The position numbers and the translations under genes are program-made. Shown piece after piece: positions 21,201-29,062 of a stretch of DNA of 64,000 nucleotides (the first letter of the stretch is position 1; the number at the start of each line of letters is the position of its first letter). Origin of the DNA: Gordionus sp. m RMFG-2023. Lineage: Eukaryota > Nematomorpha > Gordioida > Chordodea > Parachordodidae. Below the pieces are notes generated by a model. It ran no database searches, was not told the origin of the DNA, and saw only the letters and a list, made by a program, of their open reading frames with translations. Location: positions 47,965,366 to 48,029,365 of the forward strand of contig NC_088777.1 in NCBI RefSeq assembly GCF_954871325.1, written 5' to 3'.

Positions 21201-23119
21201 GGGGCTTCGACCCCCACATTTTAAAAATTTCCCAATATTTTCTCCTTTATTAGTGTCTAACCACTGTAGAAGCCAGCATAAGTGAAAAAAATATTAGTAA
21301 CAATACGCGACTGAAAGCATTATTCTTAAAATTTTATCAATGAATTCAATCCATTTGGTGTAGAGAGAAGAAGAAAAATCACCCCCTAAACCTCCCATTT
21401 TTTATGATCACTCATTATATCTTATTCTATGTTAAAAATAATTATTTTAATTAAATTTTTGCATATAACAAAATTTTGCAGAGATTTCATTATAATTACT
21501 TTTATAATATAAAAATTTTATGACTAAGAACTTATTATAATAATATAGCAATTTTATTATTTTAATTTATAAAGAGAGGTCTACTTTTCTCTGAGATTTG
21601 ACAAATTCATCTAGAATCAAATTTTTATCTAGAATATTCTCTTTATAATATTTAATATTGTGAATCCATTTAAACAGCTTTCACTGGTGCTATTTCTTAA
21701 ATAGGTTTTAAACCTTTTCAAAGTTGAAAAAGGCCTTAGTGTAGGTTCTAATCAGTAAGGTAGCTAAAATAAAAAGCAATGTTTTGATATTAGGCAGGGA
21801 ATCTAAATGCAATTACACATGGAAAGGGCCTGCAAAGCATTTTTTGGTCTCAAAGAGTAATCTATTCGACATCACAAAGTAACTTATCATGCGATATTGA
21901 TAATTCATCAGAATAAAACTGATTTTCTTAATATCCTCTAAAAATATTTATATAAAAATCCTAAATCGTAGATGCATCAATATTTAAGCAATTGGACTAT
22001 CTAGAAAATACTCAAGGTTTTAAATTTTTAATCACAAACATATTAGCGACCATCTTTACTTTCTCTAAAAATACCAAATTCAATGATTTTTCTTTTATTT
22101 AAAAATTATAAAAAAATAATTAAAATTTTTAAAACTATCTAATCAGTTTAACATTATAAATTTTATTATTATATTGTTATTTAATAATTTACATATAATT
22201 TTTAATTTATATTTTTAAACCATTTTGTCATTTAAAATTGATTTGTTTTTTTTAAATATATTTCATTTTGATATTGTATATAAATTTATTTATAAATTGA
22301 AATCGTTTTTTAAATAAAATTATTCACAATAAGAAATAAATTTTCATAAAATTATTTTTTAAATTAAATATTATTTTTTTGAGGTTATGTGGGGGGGGGG
22401 GGGGGGGGGTAGTCTACACCACTGCCTAATAGAGTAAATTTTGGGAGGTTATCAAAATTTATAAATAAATTAGGGAAAATATATTGCTGTAAAACTATAT
22501 ATAAGTTATATAAAAAATTAAATTAACTTTGACTCAAGTTCATGACTTAAGTTGGTAGTCTTAACTCAAGTAAAAATATATATTTAAAAAGAATGGAAAA
22601 ATGTAGTTTGATAATAATATAGATTAATTTGAATATATGTCCTCTAGTTGACTCAAGTTCATAACTAGTGTTGACTTACATTCATGTCTAATGTCAACTT
22701 GAGTTGACCTGAGTAAATTTAATTCATATTTCTATAGGCCTATAATTAATTAAAATATCTGAACTTTGTTAAATTAGCTTGATGTAAAAAAAATTAGCGA
22801 TGATGGGCCTTAATATTTTTCAAATTATTTATCTTTTAGATGTATTAAAAAATATAGAAGTAAAAGTTTGTATATCATTCATAAAATGTTCACAAATTGT
22901 CTACAATTTGATTAATATTATAAAAAAAGTACCAGCTGCAATATGTAATGGTGTTGATTTGCGACCTTGATCATCTCGGCAATCAATGTTATCTTTATTA
23001 AGCAAAAGCTTGACTCTTATTATATCTCCATTTTTACAAGCTTCAAATATACCTTTTATTTTATCAGAGTATTTTTTATCATCAAAAAAATTTTCAAAAG
23101 AATCCAATCTAGATGACAT
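4358..23119 (-). CDS. TNKS: Tankyrase (ankyrin-SAM-PARP poly-ADP-ribosyltransferase), complete gene of 21 exons
   Basis: Tankyrase adds poly(ADP-ribose) to partner proteins such as axin, TRF1 and NuMA, acting at telomeres, spindle poles and in Wnt signalling. Exons, 5' to 3' on the minus strand: 22933-23119, 20196-20420, 19624-19719, 14839-15046, 13582-13835, 13308-13465, 12065-12196, 11505-11679, 11264-11446, 10943-11144, 10612-10748, 10317-10460, 9901-10069, 9153-9325, 7997-8155, 7395-7715, 6445-6562, 6080-6297, 5742-5925, 5147-5255, 4358-4556. Every junction is GT/AG and every phase agrees with the vertebrate protein across the join. The exons sum to 3,751 nt, one more than a multiple of three; the surplus base is in exon 12, where an apparent frameshift sits. 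That gives about 1,249 residues against 1,166 for human TNKS2. An in-frame TAG at 23132-23134 precedes the start ATG. The N-terminal His/Pro/Ser domain of TNKS1 is absent, as in TNKS2. Confidence 0.93.
6445..7715 (-). CDS. TNKS: Tankyrase exons 16-17: linker and SAM domain
   Basis: Exon 16 (7395-7715) covers the poorly conserved serine/threonine/proline-rich linker and then starts the SAM domain with [20 protein letters not shown]. The donor AAG/GTTATT is chosen because it joins EKEK to [19 protein letters not shown] of exon 17 (6445-6562), matching EREQITLDVLVEMGHKELKE of human TNKS2 position for position. The SAM domain (about residues 950-1015) ends [13 protein letters not shown]. Tankyrase SAM domains polymerise head to tail and this drives activity and clustering. 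Confidence 0.92.
6852..6898 (-). pseudogene. tRNA-Ser 3' fragment
   Basis: On the minus strand this reads AATCAGTTGGGTTTTCCCGC, then ACAGG-CTCGAAT-CCTGT and CGACTGC. That is the 3' side of an anticodon stem, a class II variable arm (GGG-TTTT-CCC), a perfect five-pair T stem with its loop, and the 3' acceptor strand of a tRNA-Ser. The 5' half is missing: a MITE begins exactly where the anticodon loop should be, and nothing tRNA-like follows on its far side. It is therefore a broken tRNA or the head of a tRNA-derived SINE, within tankyrase intron 16. Confidence 0.6.
6898..7128. mobile_element. MITE with about 48-bp terminal inverted repeats (GTTAAACGGCTC family)
   Basis: The left end reads TGTTAAACGGCTCATTTTG and later TTTTTAAAAACGGCTAACTC; the right end, read on the other strand, gives TTGTTAAACGGCTCGATTTA and TTTTTAAAAACGAATAACTC. 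No coding capacity is visible. Related copies lie at 31,291-31,553 and 32,346-32,500, sharing the internal ATTATGCAA, AGATTTTG and GGGCAATATTTTTCTGG-like strings. The superfamily cannot be fixed without target-site data. Confidence 0.65.
7861..7878 (+). repeat. Poly-G tract in tankyrase intron 15
   Basis: A run of about 14 G in otherwise A+T-rich intron sequence. Similar tracts recur in the window at transposon ends; this one has no visible element around it. Confidence 0.8.
7997..10069 (-). CDS. TNKS: Tankyrase exons 13-15: ankyrin cluster 5
   Basis: Exon 13 (9901-10069) reads [33 protein letters not shown] and [18 protein letters not shown]. Exon 14 (9153-9325) reads [20 protein letters not shown] and [20 protein letters not shown]. 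Exon 15 (7997-8155) reads [20 protein letters not shown] and [19 protein letters not shown], ending DLTT, which joins ADD in the next exon exactly as in vertebrates. Intron 14 (8,156-9,152) carries a pogo-like non-autonomous element. Confidence 0.9.
8290..8971. mobile_element. Non-autonomous pogo/Tc-like element in tankyrase intron 14
   Basis: The left end is TA followed by CCTGTCTAATTTTAGC. The right end, on the other strand, is CCTATCTAATTTGGGCAAC. A third copy of the same terminus, GCCCAAATTAGACAGG followed by TA, lies at about 58,128-58,145 next to a helix-turn-helix transposase scrap. The TA at the left suggests TA target duplication; the right TA is mutated. No protein is encoded in this 682-bp copy. 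Confidence 0.55.
10317..11446 (-). CDS. TNKS: Tankyrase exons 9-12: ankyrin cluster 4, with apparent frameshift in exon 12
   Basis: Exon 9 (11264-11446) is a poorly conserved, lysine-rich linker ([19 protein letters not shown]) longer than in vertebrates, ending CSYDI. Exon 10 (10943-11144) is well conserved: [19 protein letters not shown]. Exon 11 (10612-10748) reads [20 protein letters not shown] and [11 protein letters not shown]. Exon 12 (10317-10460) reads [20 protein letters not shown] then RDGLT; the reading frame then slips at about 10381-10390, after which [20 protein letters not shown] continues in the next frame to a good donor at 10316. A donor GTTAAC inside the exon would instead end it after GADPLK and rejoin exon 13 in frame, dropping the slip. 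Confidence 0.85.
11505..13465 (-). CDS. TNKS: Tankyrase exons 6-8: ankyrin cluster 3
   Basis: Exon 6 (13308-13465) reads [19 protein letters not shown] and ends PTKKKQ, the counterpart of PKRKQ in vertebrates. Exon 7 (12065-12196) gives [19 protein letters not shown] and [19 protein letters not shown]. Exon 8 (11505-11679) gives [20 protein letters not shown] and [12 protein letters not shown]. Phases are 1, 0, 0, 1. The exon 6 donor region is repeated just downstream (13,185-13,335). Cluster 3 is the one that does not bind peptide motifs in vertebrate tankyrases; its divergence here (for example FHVAAD for LHVAAE) fits that. Confidence 0.88.
13185..13335 (-). repeat. Tandem duplication spanning the exon 6 splice donor of tankyrase
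   Basis: Two roughly 75-bp copies lie head to tail. Each contains ATTTCAAATTTATCNTACC followed by TGCTT, a T run, and TTGGCTGAGA. The upstream (functional) copy provides the AAGCAG/GTACGA donor at 13308/13307; the second, at about 13,230, retains AAGCAG/GTATGA. The second donor lies in the intron and a shorter exon is used by homology. Confidence 0.7.
13582..15046 (-). CDS. TNKS: Tankyrase exons 4-5: ankyrin cluster 2
   Basis: Exon 4 begins at 15046 if the acceptor ACAAG is used; this rebuilds the conserved junction [19 protein letters not shown] without a gap. A second acceptor with a better pyrimidine tract (start 15139) is also in frame and would add 31 residues. The exon contains [20 protein letters not shown] and ends KDKG. 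Exon 5 (13582-13835) reads [39 protein letters not shown] and [17 protein letters not shown], all nearly identical to vertebrate tankyrases. The 1.0 kb intron between them holds a LINE-like scrap near 13,860-14,200. Confidence 0.88.
13855..14210. repeat. Possible LINE 3' fragment in tankyrase intron 4
   Basis: The stretch CAGGAAGGGCATCCAATAAT followed by AAAACTTGTCC is like a motif found in the 3' part of RTE-like LINEs and their SINEs in several animal groups. It is more G+C-rich than the rest of the intron. No open frame remains. The assignment is from memory of the motif only. Confidence 0.3.
15551..15665 (+). repeat. Two-copy tandem repeat in tankyrase intron 3
   Basis: ATAATGATAATTAACCCAAG followed by a TAGTA-CCTCCGCA-TTCCG core occurs twice with a period of about 67 bp. 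The copies differ at a few positions. Confidence 0.6.
16280..17176 (-). CDS. Uncharacterised 298-codon reading frame inside tankyrase intron 3
   Basis: An uninterrupted frame starts [19 protein letters not shown] and ends [11 protein letters not shown] do not recognise the protein. It has no signal peptide, no obvious membrane segment, no zinc motif, and is predicted mostly helical, with a balanced, soluble composition (for example [20 protein letters not shown] near residue 165). Its G+C content is clearly higher than the flanking intron, and a Ty3/gypsy fossil begins within 1 kb on the opposite strand, so it looks like an insertion. A compact helical protein of this length could be a viral nucleoprotein or retroelement product; if so it is a fossil that looks whole as a reading frame. 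That is a guess from length and context only. Confidence 0.4.
   Translation of the reverse strand: MARVFITPTYDNQTAHALVCLMDIANDSRFTHKNFKGVFDKKRIQANVKFRNASHAYRLGLNAMFCESLDENLALIDEDWVDLHSRYCYLEGLKTGSFDKYQKLGMYGELIRRIFHNYSGLPIITDFKAAFQIMNQFISGKIVATASPKAIQRWNSSAHKAKMIVTVGMGSCNIGDNVLSKVSSIFTTYSLQSKNLRDAHAASEAWEKMRMSGSTLDNKEAHDNLSQAYKHIDIFEIIGNYAANYLGFWKIYRVSMFVFLITRKEIYVLDFAHLEQVRAIMASWSRHQFQRFAMHRNV
17250..18279 (+). mobile_element. Ty3/gypsy LTR-retrotransposon fossil (reverse transcriptase part)
   Basis: The segment from about 17,818 encodes the first half of a Ty3/gypsy reverse transcriptase: [19 protein letters not shown], the RLCADFR motif, [15 protein letters not shown] and the [13 protein letters not shown] block. 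Upstream (17,500-17,800) there is a lysine/glutamate-rich coiled-coil-like stretch. No LTRs, no polymerase YxDD block, RNase H or integrase are seen. The fragment is truncated and broken, of uncertain but not very great age, since the domain is still easily read. It lies in tankyrase intron 3. Confidence 0.8.
18340..18805 (-). pseudogene. MULE/ZSWIM-like transposase relic
   Basis: On the minus strand the frame starts [19 protein letters not shown] at about 18,805 and runs, with three stops, to [19 protein letters not shown] and [11 protein letters not shown]. The [13 protein letters not shown] block is the typical first catalytic-aspartate region of MuDR/Phantom-like transposases and of the ZSWIM1/3 proteins derived from them. 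Only the N-terminal part is present. It lies in tankyrase intron 3, downstream of the gypsy fossil. Confidence 0.6.
19624..23119 (-). CDS. TNKS: Tankyrase exons 1-3: start and ankyrin cluster 1
   Basis: Exon 1 (22933-23119) begins [11 protein letters not shown] and enters the first ankyrin repeats with [17 protein letters not shown] and [12 protein letters not shown]; it is strikingly A+T-rich (roughly 30% G+C by eye). Exon 2 (20196-20420) continues [35 protein letters not shown] and [19 protein letters not shown]. Exon 3 (19624-19719) gives [19 protein letters not shown] and ends VVKSVFT plus one base. Ankyrin clusters of tankyrase bind RxxPDG-type tankyrase-binding motifs. Intron 1 is 2.5 kb and filled by nested transposons; intron 3 is 4.6 kb and holds several unrelated insertions. 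Confidence 0.9.
20033..20124 (-). pseudogene. tRNA-Leu-like sequence (class II)
   Basis: The 92-nt segment has acceptor strands TTTGGC and GCCAAA that pair, an anticodon-like hairpin GGAA-TTTAAAA-TTCC (anticodon TAA would be Leu), a long variable region, and the B-box-like GGTTCGAATCC. The T stem has two mismatches and the D arm is poor, so it is probably a pseudogene or the head of a tRNA-derived SINE. It lies in tankyrase intron 2. Confidence 0.4.
20616..22727. mobile_element. DNA element with about 110-bp inverted ends, carrying a nested hAT
   Basis: The left end contains GTCGACTAGAGGACGAGTAT then TCAAATTAG; the right end, on the other strand, gives GTCAACTAGAGGACATATAT then TCAAATTAA, with further matches outward (ACTAGAGTTATGAACT against ACTAGTTATGAACTTGAG). 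The interior is largely replaced by the hAT copy at 21.15-22.43 kb, so this outer element is the older. It fills most of tankyrase intron 1. No protein of its own is seen. Confidence 0.5.
21152..22427 (-). mobile_element. hAT element (ZMYM-type family), decayed, minus orientation
   Basis: The termini resemble the better-preserved copy at 25.84-27.67 kb: GTAGGCAT then a G run on the left, and a G run then TAGTCTACACCACTG on the right. At about 21,670-21,870, on the minus strand, the DNA is clearly the same as the C-terminal dimerisation region of that copy (CTGCAGGCC-, TTTTTCAAC- and GTTTAAA-ACCTATTT-like strings) but without a long frame. Flanks TTGAATAG and CCTAATAG may be a decayed 8-bp target duplication. 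Confidence 0.6.
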
Positions 23120-23535
23120 TATAGTTCCCGACTATATAACTCGCATTCATGCTTATACATTAAATGTTTTGTCCTAAATTGAATTGAAAGATAATCATAT
23201 GATTAAAACTTGAAAGTAGTTTTGCTAAAATAGGAAAATTGAAAACGACATATTATCAGATATTGACATACGGAATGTCAAATTATAAAATATGCAAAGG
23301 ATTTATGAAATTTTATAATAAAAAATTATCAGCAACATTTGCTTTTGATTGCACTAATATTTACAGAAATAATTTTTATTTATAGAATTTTTTTTAAATT
23401 AGGTTATTTTATTTTATTTAATTACTTTTTTTAAATGTCCATTGCTTTCCGATTTATTTTAAAATATATTTCCCATTTTTGTCCTATCATAGATTTTTAC
23501 ATGGATATGGGCATATGACTATCTTAGTTTAATAC
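23120..23535. promoter_or_regulatory. TNKS: Presumed tankyrase 5' flank
   Basis: This is the sequence immediately upstream of the tankyrase start codon. It is A+T-rich and without a CpG-rich patch or clear TATA/initiator pair that I can single out. An in-frame TAG lies 13 nt before the ATG. The transcription start cannot be placed from the sequence. Confidence 0.3.
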
Positions 23536-23732
23536 GTGTAATGATTTAATGAAACATATTAACAATTAAATTAAAACCCATTCATATAAAAATATTTTGC
23601 TTGCAAAAATAATATTAATAACACAAGGAAGAATAAAAGAATTTTCTAATTATTTTTGCAAACAAAATATTTATGTATGGGTTTTAATTTAATCGTCAAC
23701 ATGTTTCATTAAATCATCACAACACTGTACTA
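23536..23732. mobile_element. Snap-back (foldback) element with about 75-bp arms
   Basis: The left arm includes ATGATTTAATGAAACATATT and AAATTAAAACCCATTCATA; the right arm is its inverted copy with about 90% identity by eye. The arms are separated by about 45 bp. The RNA or single strand would form a long hairpin. No coding sequence. Confidence 0.7.
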
Positions 23733-24460
23733 CCTATTATATTTGGGATAATTCATGTAACATCTATATATATTACCATAGTAATATTTATAAATGCAGA
23801 TATCACAATATAATAGATGCTATGGGTGTTGGGTAGTTAACTTTCATCTATTGATCATAATCATAAATATATATATAATCATAATAAAATATATCTAAAT
23901 AGCGAATATATCACCATTATAAAATATATCCAAATAACGAATTTACAAATTCATAATATATTGTAATATAATATGATATATCAATACATATATTTCATAA
24001 TATCAATAATAACTAAATATGTATACTTTACACATTACTACACTACCCTAAGTTATTTATCTGATATGTTTATATTTTTTTCTCCTTTTATTGAAAATTA
24101 ATCCTTTGCACATGACATTAAGGTTACTAGAAGGATGTTACATGGGCTCGACCCTCCTCAAAAATTTGAATAACCCTCTGAATGGAATTTTTTTAATGGC
24201 TCCCTAATAACCTCATTTTGATAGCCCTCTGACTATTATGTAATTTATATAGATTTGATATTATTTATTTATTATTTAAAATATCTTATAACCCTAATTA
24301 AATAACATTTATTAATTTAAAATAATATAAATACTATTTAATATTGTGATTTAAGTTAGCGAGTTCAAAATCATAAATCAACTATATGACTGATTTTTAA
24401 ATTTAATTCTAAGATCCAAACTATACGAAACAACTTTGTTAAAACACTAAGTATATCTAA

Positions 24461-24930
24461 TTAAAACATCTTTTACTAATTTATTTTATATTAGATAATG
24501 AAGAAAGAGGAGATAGATTTTGAGATGAATACTTTAAATAATAGAAATAGAAGCAATACTGATAATATTTTAGACAAAATAAGTGGGGGCAATAAAAGAG
24601 TTGGAGTTAAAGTTTATTTAATTAAAATATCTTTTACTCATTTATTTTATATTTATTAGATACTGAAGAAAGAAGAGATATTGATTTTGAGATAAATGCT
24701 TTAAATAATGGAATTGGAAACAATATTGATATTGATAATTTTATTAAAGAGAAAAGGGTGCAATGAAAGAGTTTTATATTTAATTAAATCTTTTACTCAT
24801 TTATTTTAAATTATTAGATGATGAAGAAAGAAAAGCTATTGATTTTGAAATGAATGCTTTAAATAATGGAAATAGAATCAATATTGTTGTTAATGATATT
24901 TTAAACGCGGTGAAAGAGTTGGGGTTGAAC
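24461..24930 (+). repeat. Tandem repeat, about 160 bp, three copies
   Basis: Copies begin near 24,461, 24,622 and 24,782, each with ATCTTTTACT-ATTTATTTTA, a TTAGAT-ATGAAGAAAGA string and GATTTTGAGATGAATGCTTT-like sequence. The copies differ by small indels, so the array is not recent. Confidence 0.7.
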
Positions 24931-24984
24931 ATAGTACATTCAAAATATAGTTTTTAAATTTAAAACTGCTATAGAATTAATATA

Positions 24985-25625
24985 TATAATGCCGATACTC
25001 ACTTTTAGGTTATATTTAATATATTTATTTATCCTTGCATTTAGTCCTGTAAATCGGCGATACTTTTGTTATATATTTTATTAACAAGTACCATTTTTCC
25101 TTTACAGTGTCTTCCATGGAGCACAAAATATAATAATTAAGAATTATATTTATTAGAAAATAAGGGCTTCTGAGTTTATCTAACCGCAGTCGTTACTTTC
25201 GTAGTTTTTAACTAGCATATAACATGATGTTTACTTCGTGGTTGATAAAACGACCACTAATAGATAAATTAATAAATAGTAATCAGGCGATTAATATTGG
25301 CGCAAGCTAGATATTCTATGAACTCATAATTTCCTACTGGATATGACACTAATTTATTTCTTTTTATTTTGTCATTACTTAATCATATTAGCAGAGTTTG
25401 ACCCACTAACTAAAAGGTTCTTCTTCTGAATATTAAAAAAAAATGGTCGTAGAATTTAAAGAAGAGTTCTAGTTTCTGTTTTTAAATTTAACACAGTTTC
25501 CATGATATTAAACAATGACTAACCGATTTTGTTCCAATTTTCTATGAACCTTAATATGGAATTAAATTTTAGTTTCCGGTTACCGGATTTACCCCGATTC
25601 CGTGAAAAATTGCTTGTTTCTGCCA
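24985..25625 (+). repeat. Dispersed repeat, copy A (partner at 46.88-47.28 kb)
   Basis: This stretch shares with 46,880-47,280, in the same order, ATGCCGATACTCACTTTTAG, TTAGCAGAGTTTGACCC-ACTAA, GAATATTAAAAAAA-TGGT and TTTCCGGTTACCGGATTTA. No coding frame or terminal repeat is evident. Shorter pieces of the CCGGTT motif also occur near 44,060 and 47,400. Confidence 0.5.
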
Positions 25626-25835
25626 TTTTAAATATTTTGATTAGGAGTTAAGTTAAATAATATCTCTAGTTTGTCCTATACAATGTAATATGTTTTTTTC
25701 ATACAATTTACAATTTCAGTAATGATTCATAGAATATCATAAATATATATATTATTTATCTTATCTTATCTCCTCGGCGTGTTCATCGGATATGCCAAGT
25801 GATTAGCTTACTTGGATCATACAGAGGTTCATTTA

Positions 25836-27667
25836 CAGTAATGTAGGCATAGGCGGGGGGGGGGGGGGGGGGGTTCAACCCCCTTCCCCCCCACCCCCAT
25901 GAAAAATGAAAAAAAAATTTTTTTTAATTTTAATTTAATAAATTCTTAAAAAACGCTTGATTTTTATGTTTTAAATTTATTATAAATAATAATAGATACA
26001 CATTTGATTATTTATATATTTATTAAATAATTTTATATTATTTTGCATTTCATAAAAGTTGTCTAGTTTGTCATATTCCATTTCATAAAAGTTGTCTGTC
26101 ATATTCCATTTTATAAAAATATATATTTCTCATTTTCAATATGAATTTCACACCACCCAAAAAAAGGGAGTTATTATTCAAACGTATCATGACGTTGACT
26201 CAAAAAATCAAAAAAAACTAAAAAGATTTTGTCCGACCATTTTCCTCGAAAGACAAGAGTCGGTGAAACTCTTTATTGAACTATATGATGTTGTTTTTGC
26301 AGTACTAGAATTTTATATATCAAGCAAGGAAAAAGATTCAGCAGATGCCGAAAATCTTTTGCAGGCTATTATTAAGCCACAGTTTTTAATTTCAATTCAA
26401 TGTGTTTATTTTTTATTTAATTATACATATAATTTTAGCAAAATGCTACAAAAAATTGATTTGGATTTAAGGGAGATTATGAATAGAGCAAAGGATATTG
26501 TTAAAATATTAACAAATATCAGAGAGAATGTGGATGAAAAATTTCATGAAATATATGAAAAAGTAAAGGAGATTTCTAATATGTTTGGAATTGAAATTTT
26601 TAAACCTAGAGTAGGACAATCTAATCGATCAAATATTGATACATCTACGATCGAGGATTTTTATAAAATAAACATTTTTATTCCCCTTATTGATACATTA
26701 TTATTTCAATTAAAAGAAAGATTTATTAGTCATAAATATATTTTAAAAAGCTTTTATTTTCTTTTGCCGGTTGAGTCTAAACTGTTGATTACTCTTGAAA
26801 CACGAGAGGATATTAAAAAAACTCAGAGTTTTATGCTGATGATTTAGTAGGTTCATATGATAAGTTACTTTGTGATGTCGAATTTTGATATAAAAATCTT
26901 GACAGAATAGGGTATTCTTTGAGACCAAAAAATGCTCTGCAGGCCGTTTCCATGTGTAATTGCATTTTAGATTCTCTGCCTAATATCAAAACATTATTAA
27001 TTATTTTAGCTACCTTGCCAATTAGTATCTGCATTAATGAAAGGTCTTTTTCAACTTTAAAAAGGTTAAAAACCTATTTAAGAAACACTACCGGTGAAAA
27101 ACGTTTAAATGGATTAGCCCTATTGAATATTTATAAGATTATTATAGATAAAAATTTGATTCAAGATGAATTAGCAAAATCTCAGATAAAAGTAGATCTC
27201 TCTTTTTAAATTCAAATCAAAAAATAGCAATAAAATTTTATTAGTTTTAATATATAATCAATTTTTTTTTGTAAAAAAAGTATTATTTATAAGATAATAT
27301 CATCATATTTTTTAAATACCATTATTTGCATAAGAATTACACATATTTTATATAATTGTAAAAAATTACTTTTTTTAAAATAGAGTCTTTATACATTAGA
27401 ATTTTTAATATTAAAATCTGTATTATATAAAATATCAACATTTTGAAAATATTTTAATTAATAAAAATATATACATGATTAAATAAAGGAATGTAAAATA
27501 TATAATAAAATACCAAAAAATTTTGTTATATGAAAATATAAAACAATTTTAACAAATCCAAAAATATAAGCAATTAAGTGTTCAAAAAAGGGAGGTTTGG
27601 GGGGCAAAGCCCCTTCCCCCTAAAATTTTTTAAAACCCCCCATGATAAAATCCTGGCTACGCCACTG
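25836..27667 (+). mobile_element. hAT DNA transposon (ZMYM-type family) with terminal repeats and 8-bp target duplication
   Basis: The element begins CAGTAATGTAGGCATAGGC and a G run, and ends in TCCTGGCTACGCCACTG, the inverse of the CAGTGGCGTAGCCAGG terminus common in this family. It is flanked by TTCATTTA (25828-25835) and TCCATTTA (27668-27675), an 8-bp duplication with one mismatch, as expected of hAT. Subterminal G-rich and C-rich palindromic stretches lie at both ends. At 1.83 kb it is too short for the full transposase and encodes only the C-terminal half, so it is an internally or 5'-deleted copy. Confidence 0.85.
26092..27209 (+). pseudogene. hAT transposase, C-terminal half, two open segments
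   Basis: The first segment (26092-26847, 251 codons) reads FLERQESVKLFIELYDVVF, LQKIDLDLREIMNRAKDIV and FYKINIFIPLIDTLLFQL, the RNase-H-insertion region of ZMYM1-like hAT transposases. It ends in TAG at 26845-26847. The second (26919-27209) reads LPISICINERSFSTLKRLKT and GEKRLNGLALLNIYKI, the hAT C-terminal dimerisation block. A stop and a frame change separate them. The TTF-type zinc finger and the N-terminal catalytic aspartates are missing, so no active enzyme is made. Confidence 0.85.
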
Positions 27668-27675
27668 TCCATTTA

Positions 27676-29062
27676 CTATATATTTTTCAATTTTTTTATT
27701 CACATATGCACAAACCTCAACCCAGATATAATAAGTAAGGGTGAGAAGTAAACCTACCATAAAAGTATTCTCTTTGCACATAGGAATATGTGTTAATGCG
27801 ATGTATAATGTTTGGGAAACAAAAGTAATATATAAATTTCTTCACAAATCTTGACGTATAAAAAATTTAACATTTATGATACAATGCATTCTAATTTAAA
27901 AATTATTGTAAAATATTTTCGAAATTAAAATCTTTTCTAAAAAATCATTATTTCAATTTGGTCTAAGGATCGAGTGAATATGGAGAAGTATGTGCTGCGC
28001 TGAAATTGAGTAAATATTATTTGTAATAATTTTTTAAAATATAATTGGAAATTTGAAAAAAAAATTGAATCAAATCTCTTATTTTAATTTCCCTTTTTTA
28101 AATTTTTATTAATGTTATTCTGACTAAATATCAATTCTTAATGTAAATTTTATTAAATATGAAGACAGAAGGTAAAATTAGTGTTATTTATATTTGCTCC
28201 TAACTGGAGGTTTTAAAAATCTGACTATTATACATTATATAATTTTATCTTAAACAATGTAATATTGATTTAAAAAAATTCTTCCAAATGAAAATTTTAC
28301 TGGCATATAAATAAATTAAAATTATTCCAAAATTTTTGTAATTTCTAAATTTTAATAAATAAATAAATATTCAAATTATTCGTTTGAATGCAAATATTAG
28401 TAATTAAATTTAATAAATTTAACATATATTTTTTAAAATTTAATATCAATTCATGTAAAAGGGTTGATTCTGCGAACTAATAAATACCATATTCAAAGTC
28501 ATTCGATAGAATTGATATGAGAATGATAAATATCTAGGGCATCTCTGATATAAATAAACAAGCAAAGATATATGTGAATAAAATGAAATATAAACGATGC
28601 TAATTTTATAAAAAGATAGCGGTTGTTATTATATAAGGAGAAGAAAGAAGATACAATATCGATGAGTTAAATCATCCATTTAAGAAACCATCCCTAGAAA
28701 CTTAATAATTGAGTTAAATCATCCATTTAAGAAACCATCCCTAGAAACTTAATAATTGAGTTAAATCATCCATTTAAGAAACCATCCCTAGAAACTTAAT
28801 AATTGGTTAAATTGTCTTTTAATATGAAATTATCAATAAAAGCATATCGCAAGTCAAACATTAAATTCTTCTTTTTTTTTTATTTTATACCATCTTTTCA
28901 TATAATTAAACCATCAATGTAAGAGTAAGGCAAAATACACAATTTATAAATATTTTACTAAAAATTAGAATTTACAGAATTGTGATATACAATGAGTTTT
29001 ACTTTCGTGTCAAAAAAAAATAGATAAACATTTTTACAACAATTTTTTTTAATATTATTGTT
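27676..29062. repeat. A+T-rich spacer with a 47-bp tandem repeat
   Basis: No gene is seen. At 28,664-28,804 the unit GAGTTAAATCATCCATTTAA followed by GAAACCATCCCTAGAAACTT and AATAATT occurs three times with no visible difference, so the array is young. The rest is A+T-rich sequence without recognisable features. The GPCR poly(A) site should lie in the last part (minus strand). Confidence 0.65.
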
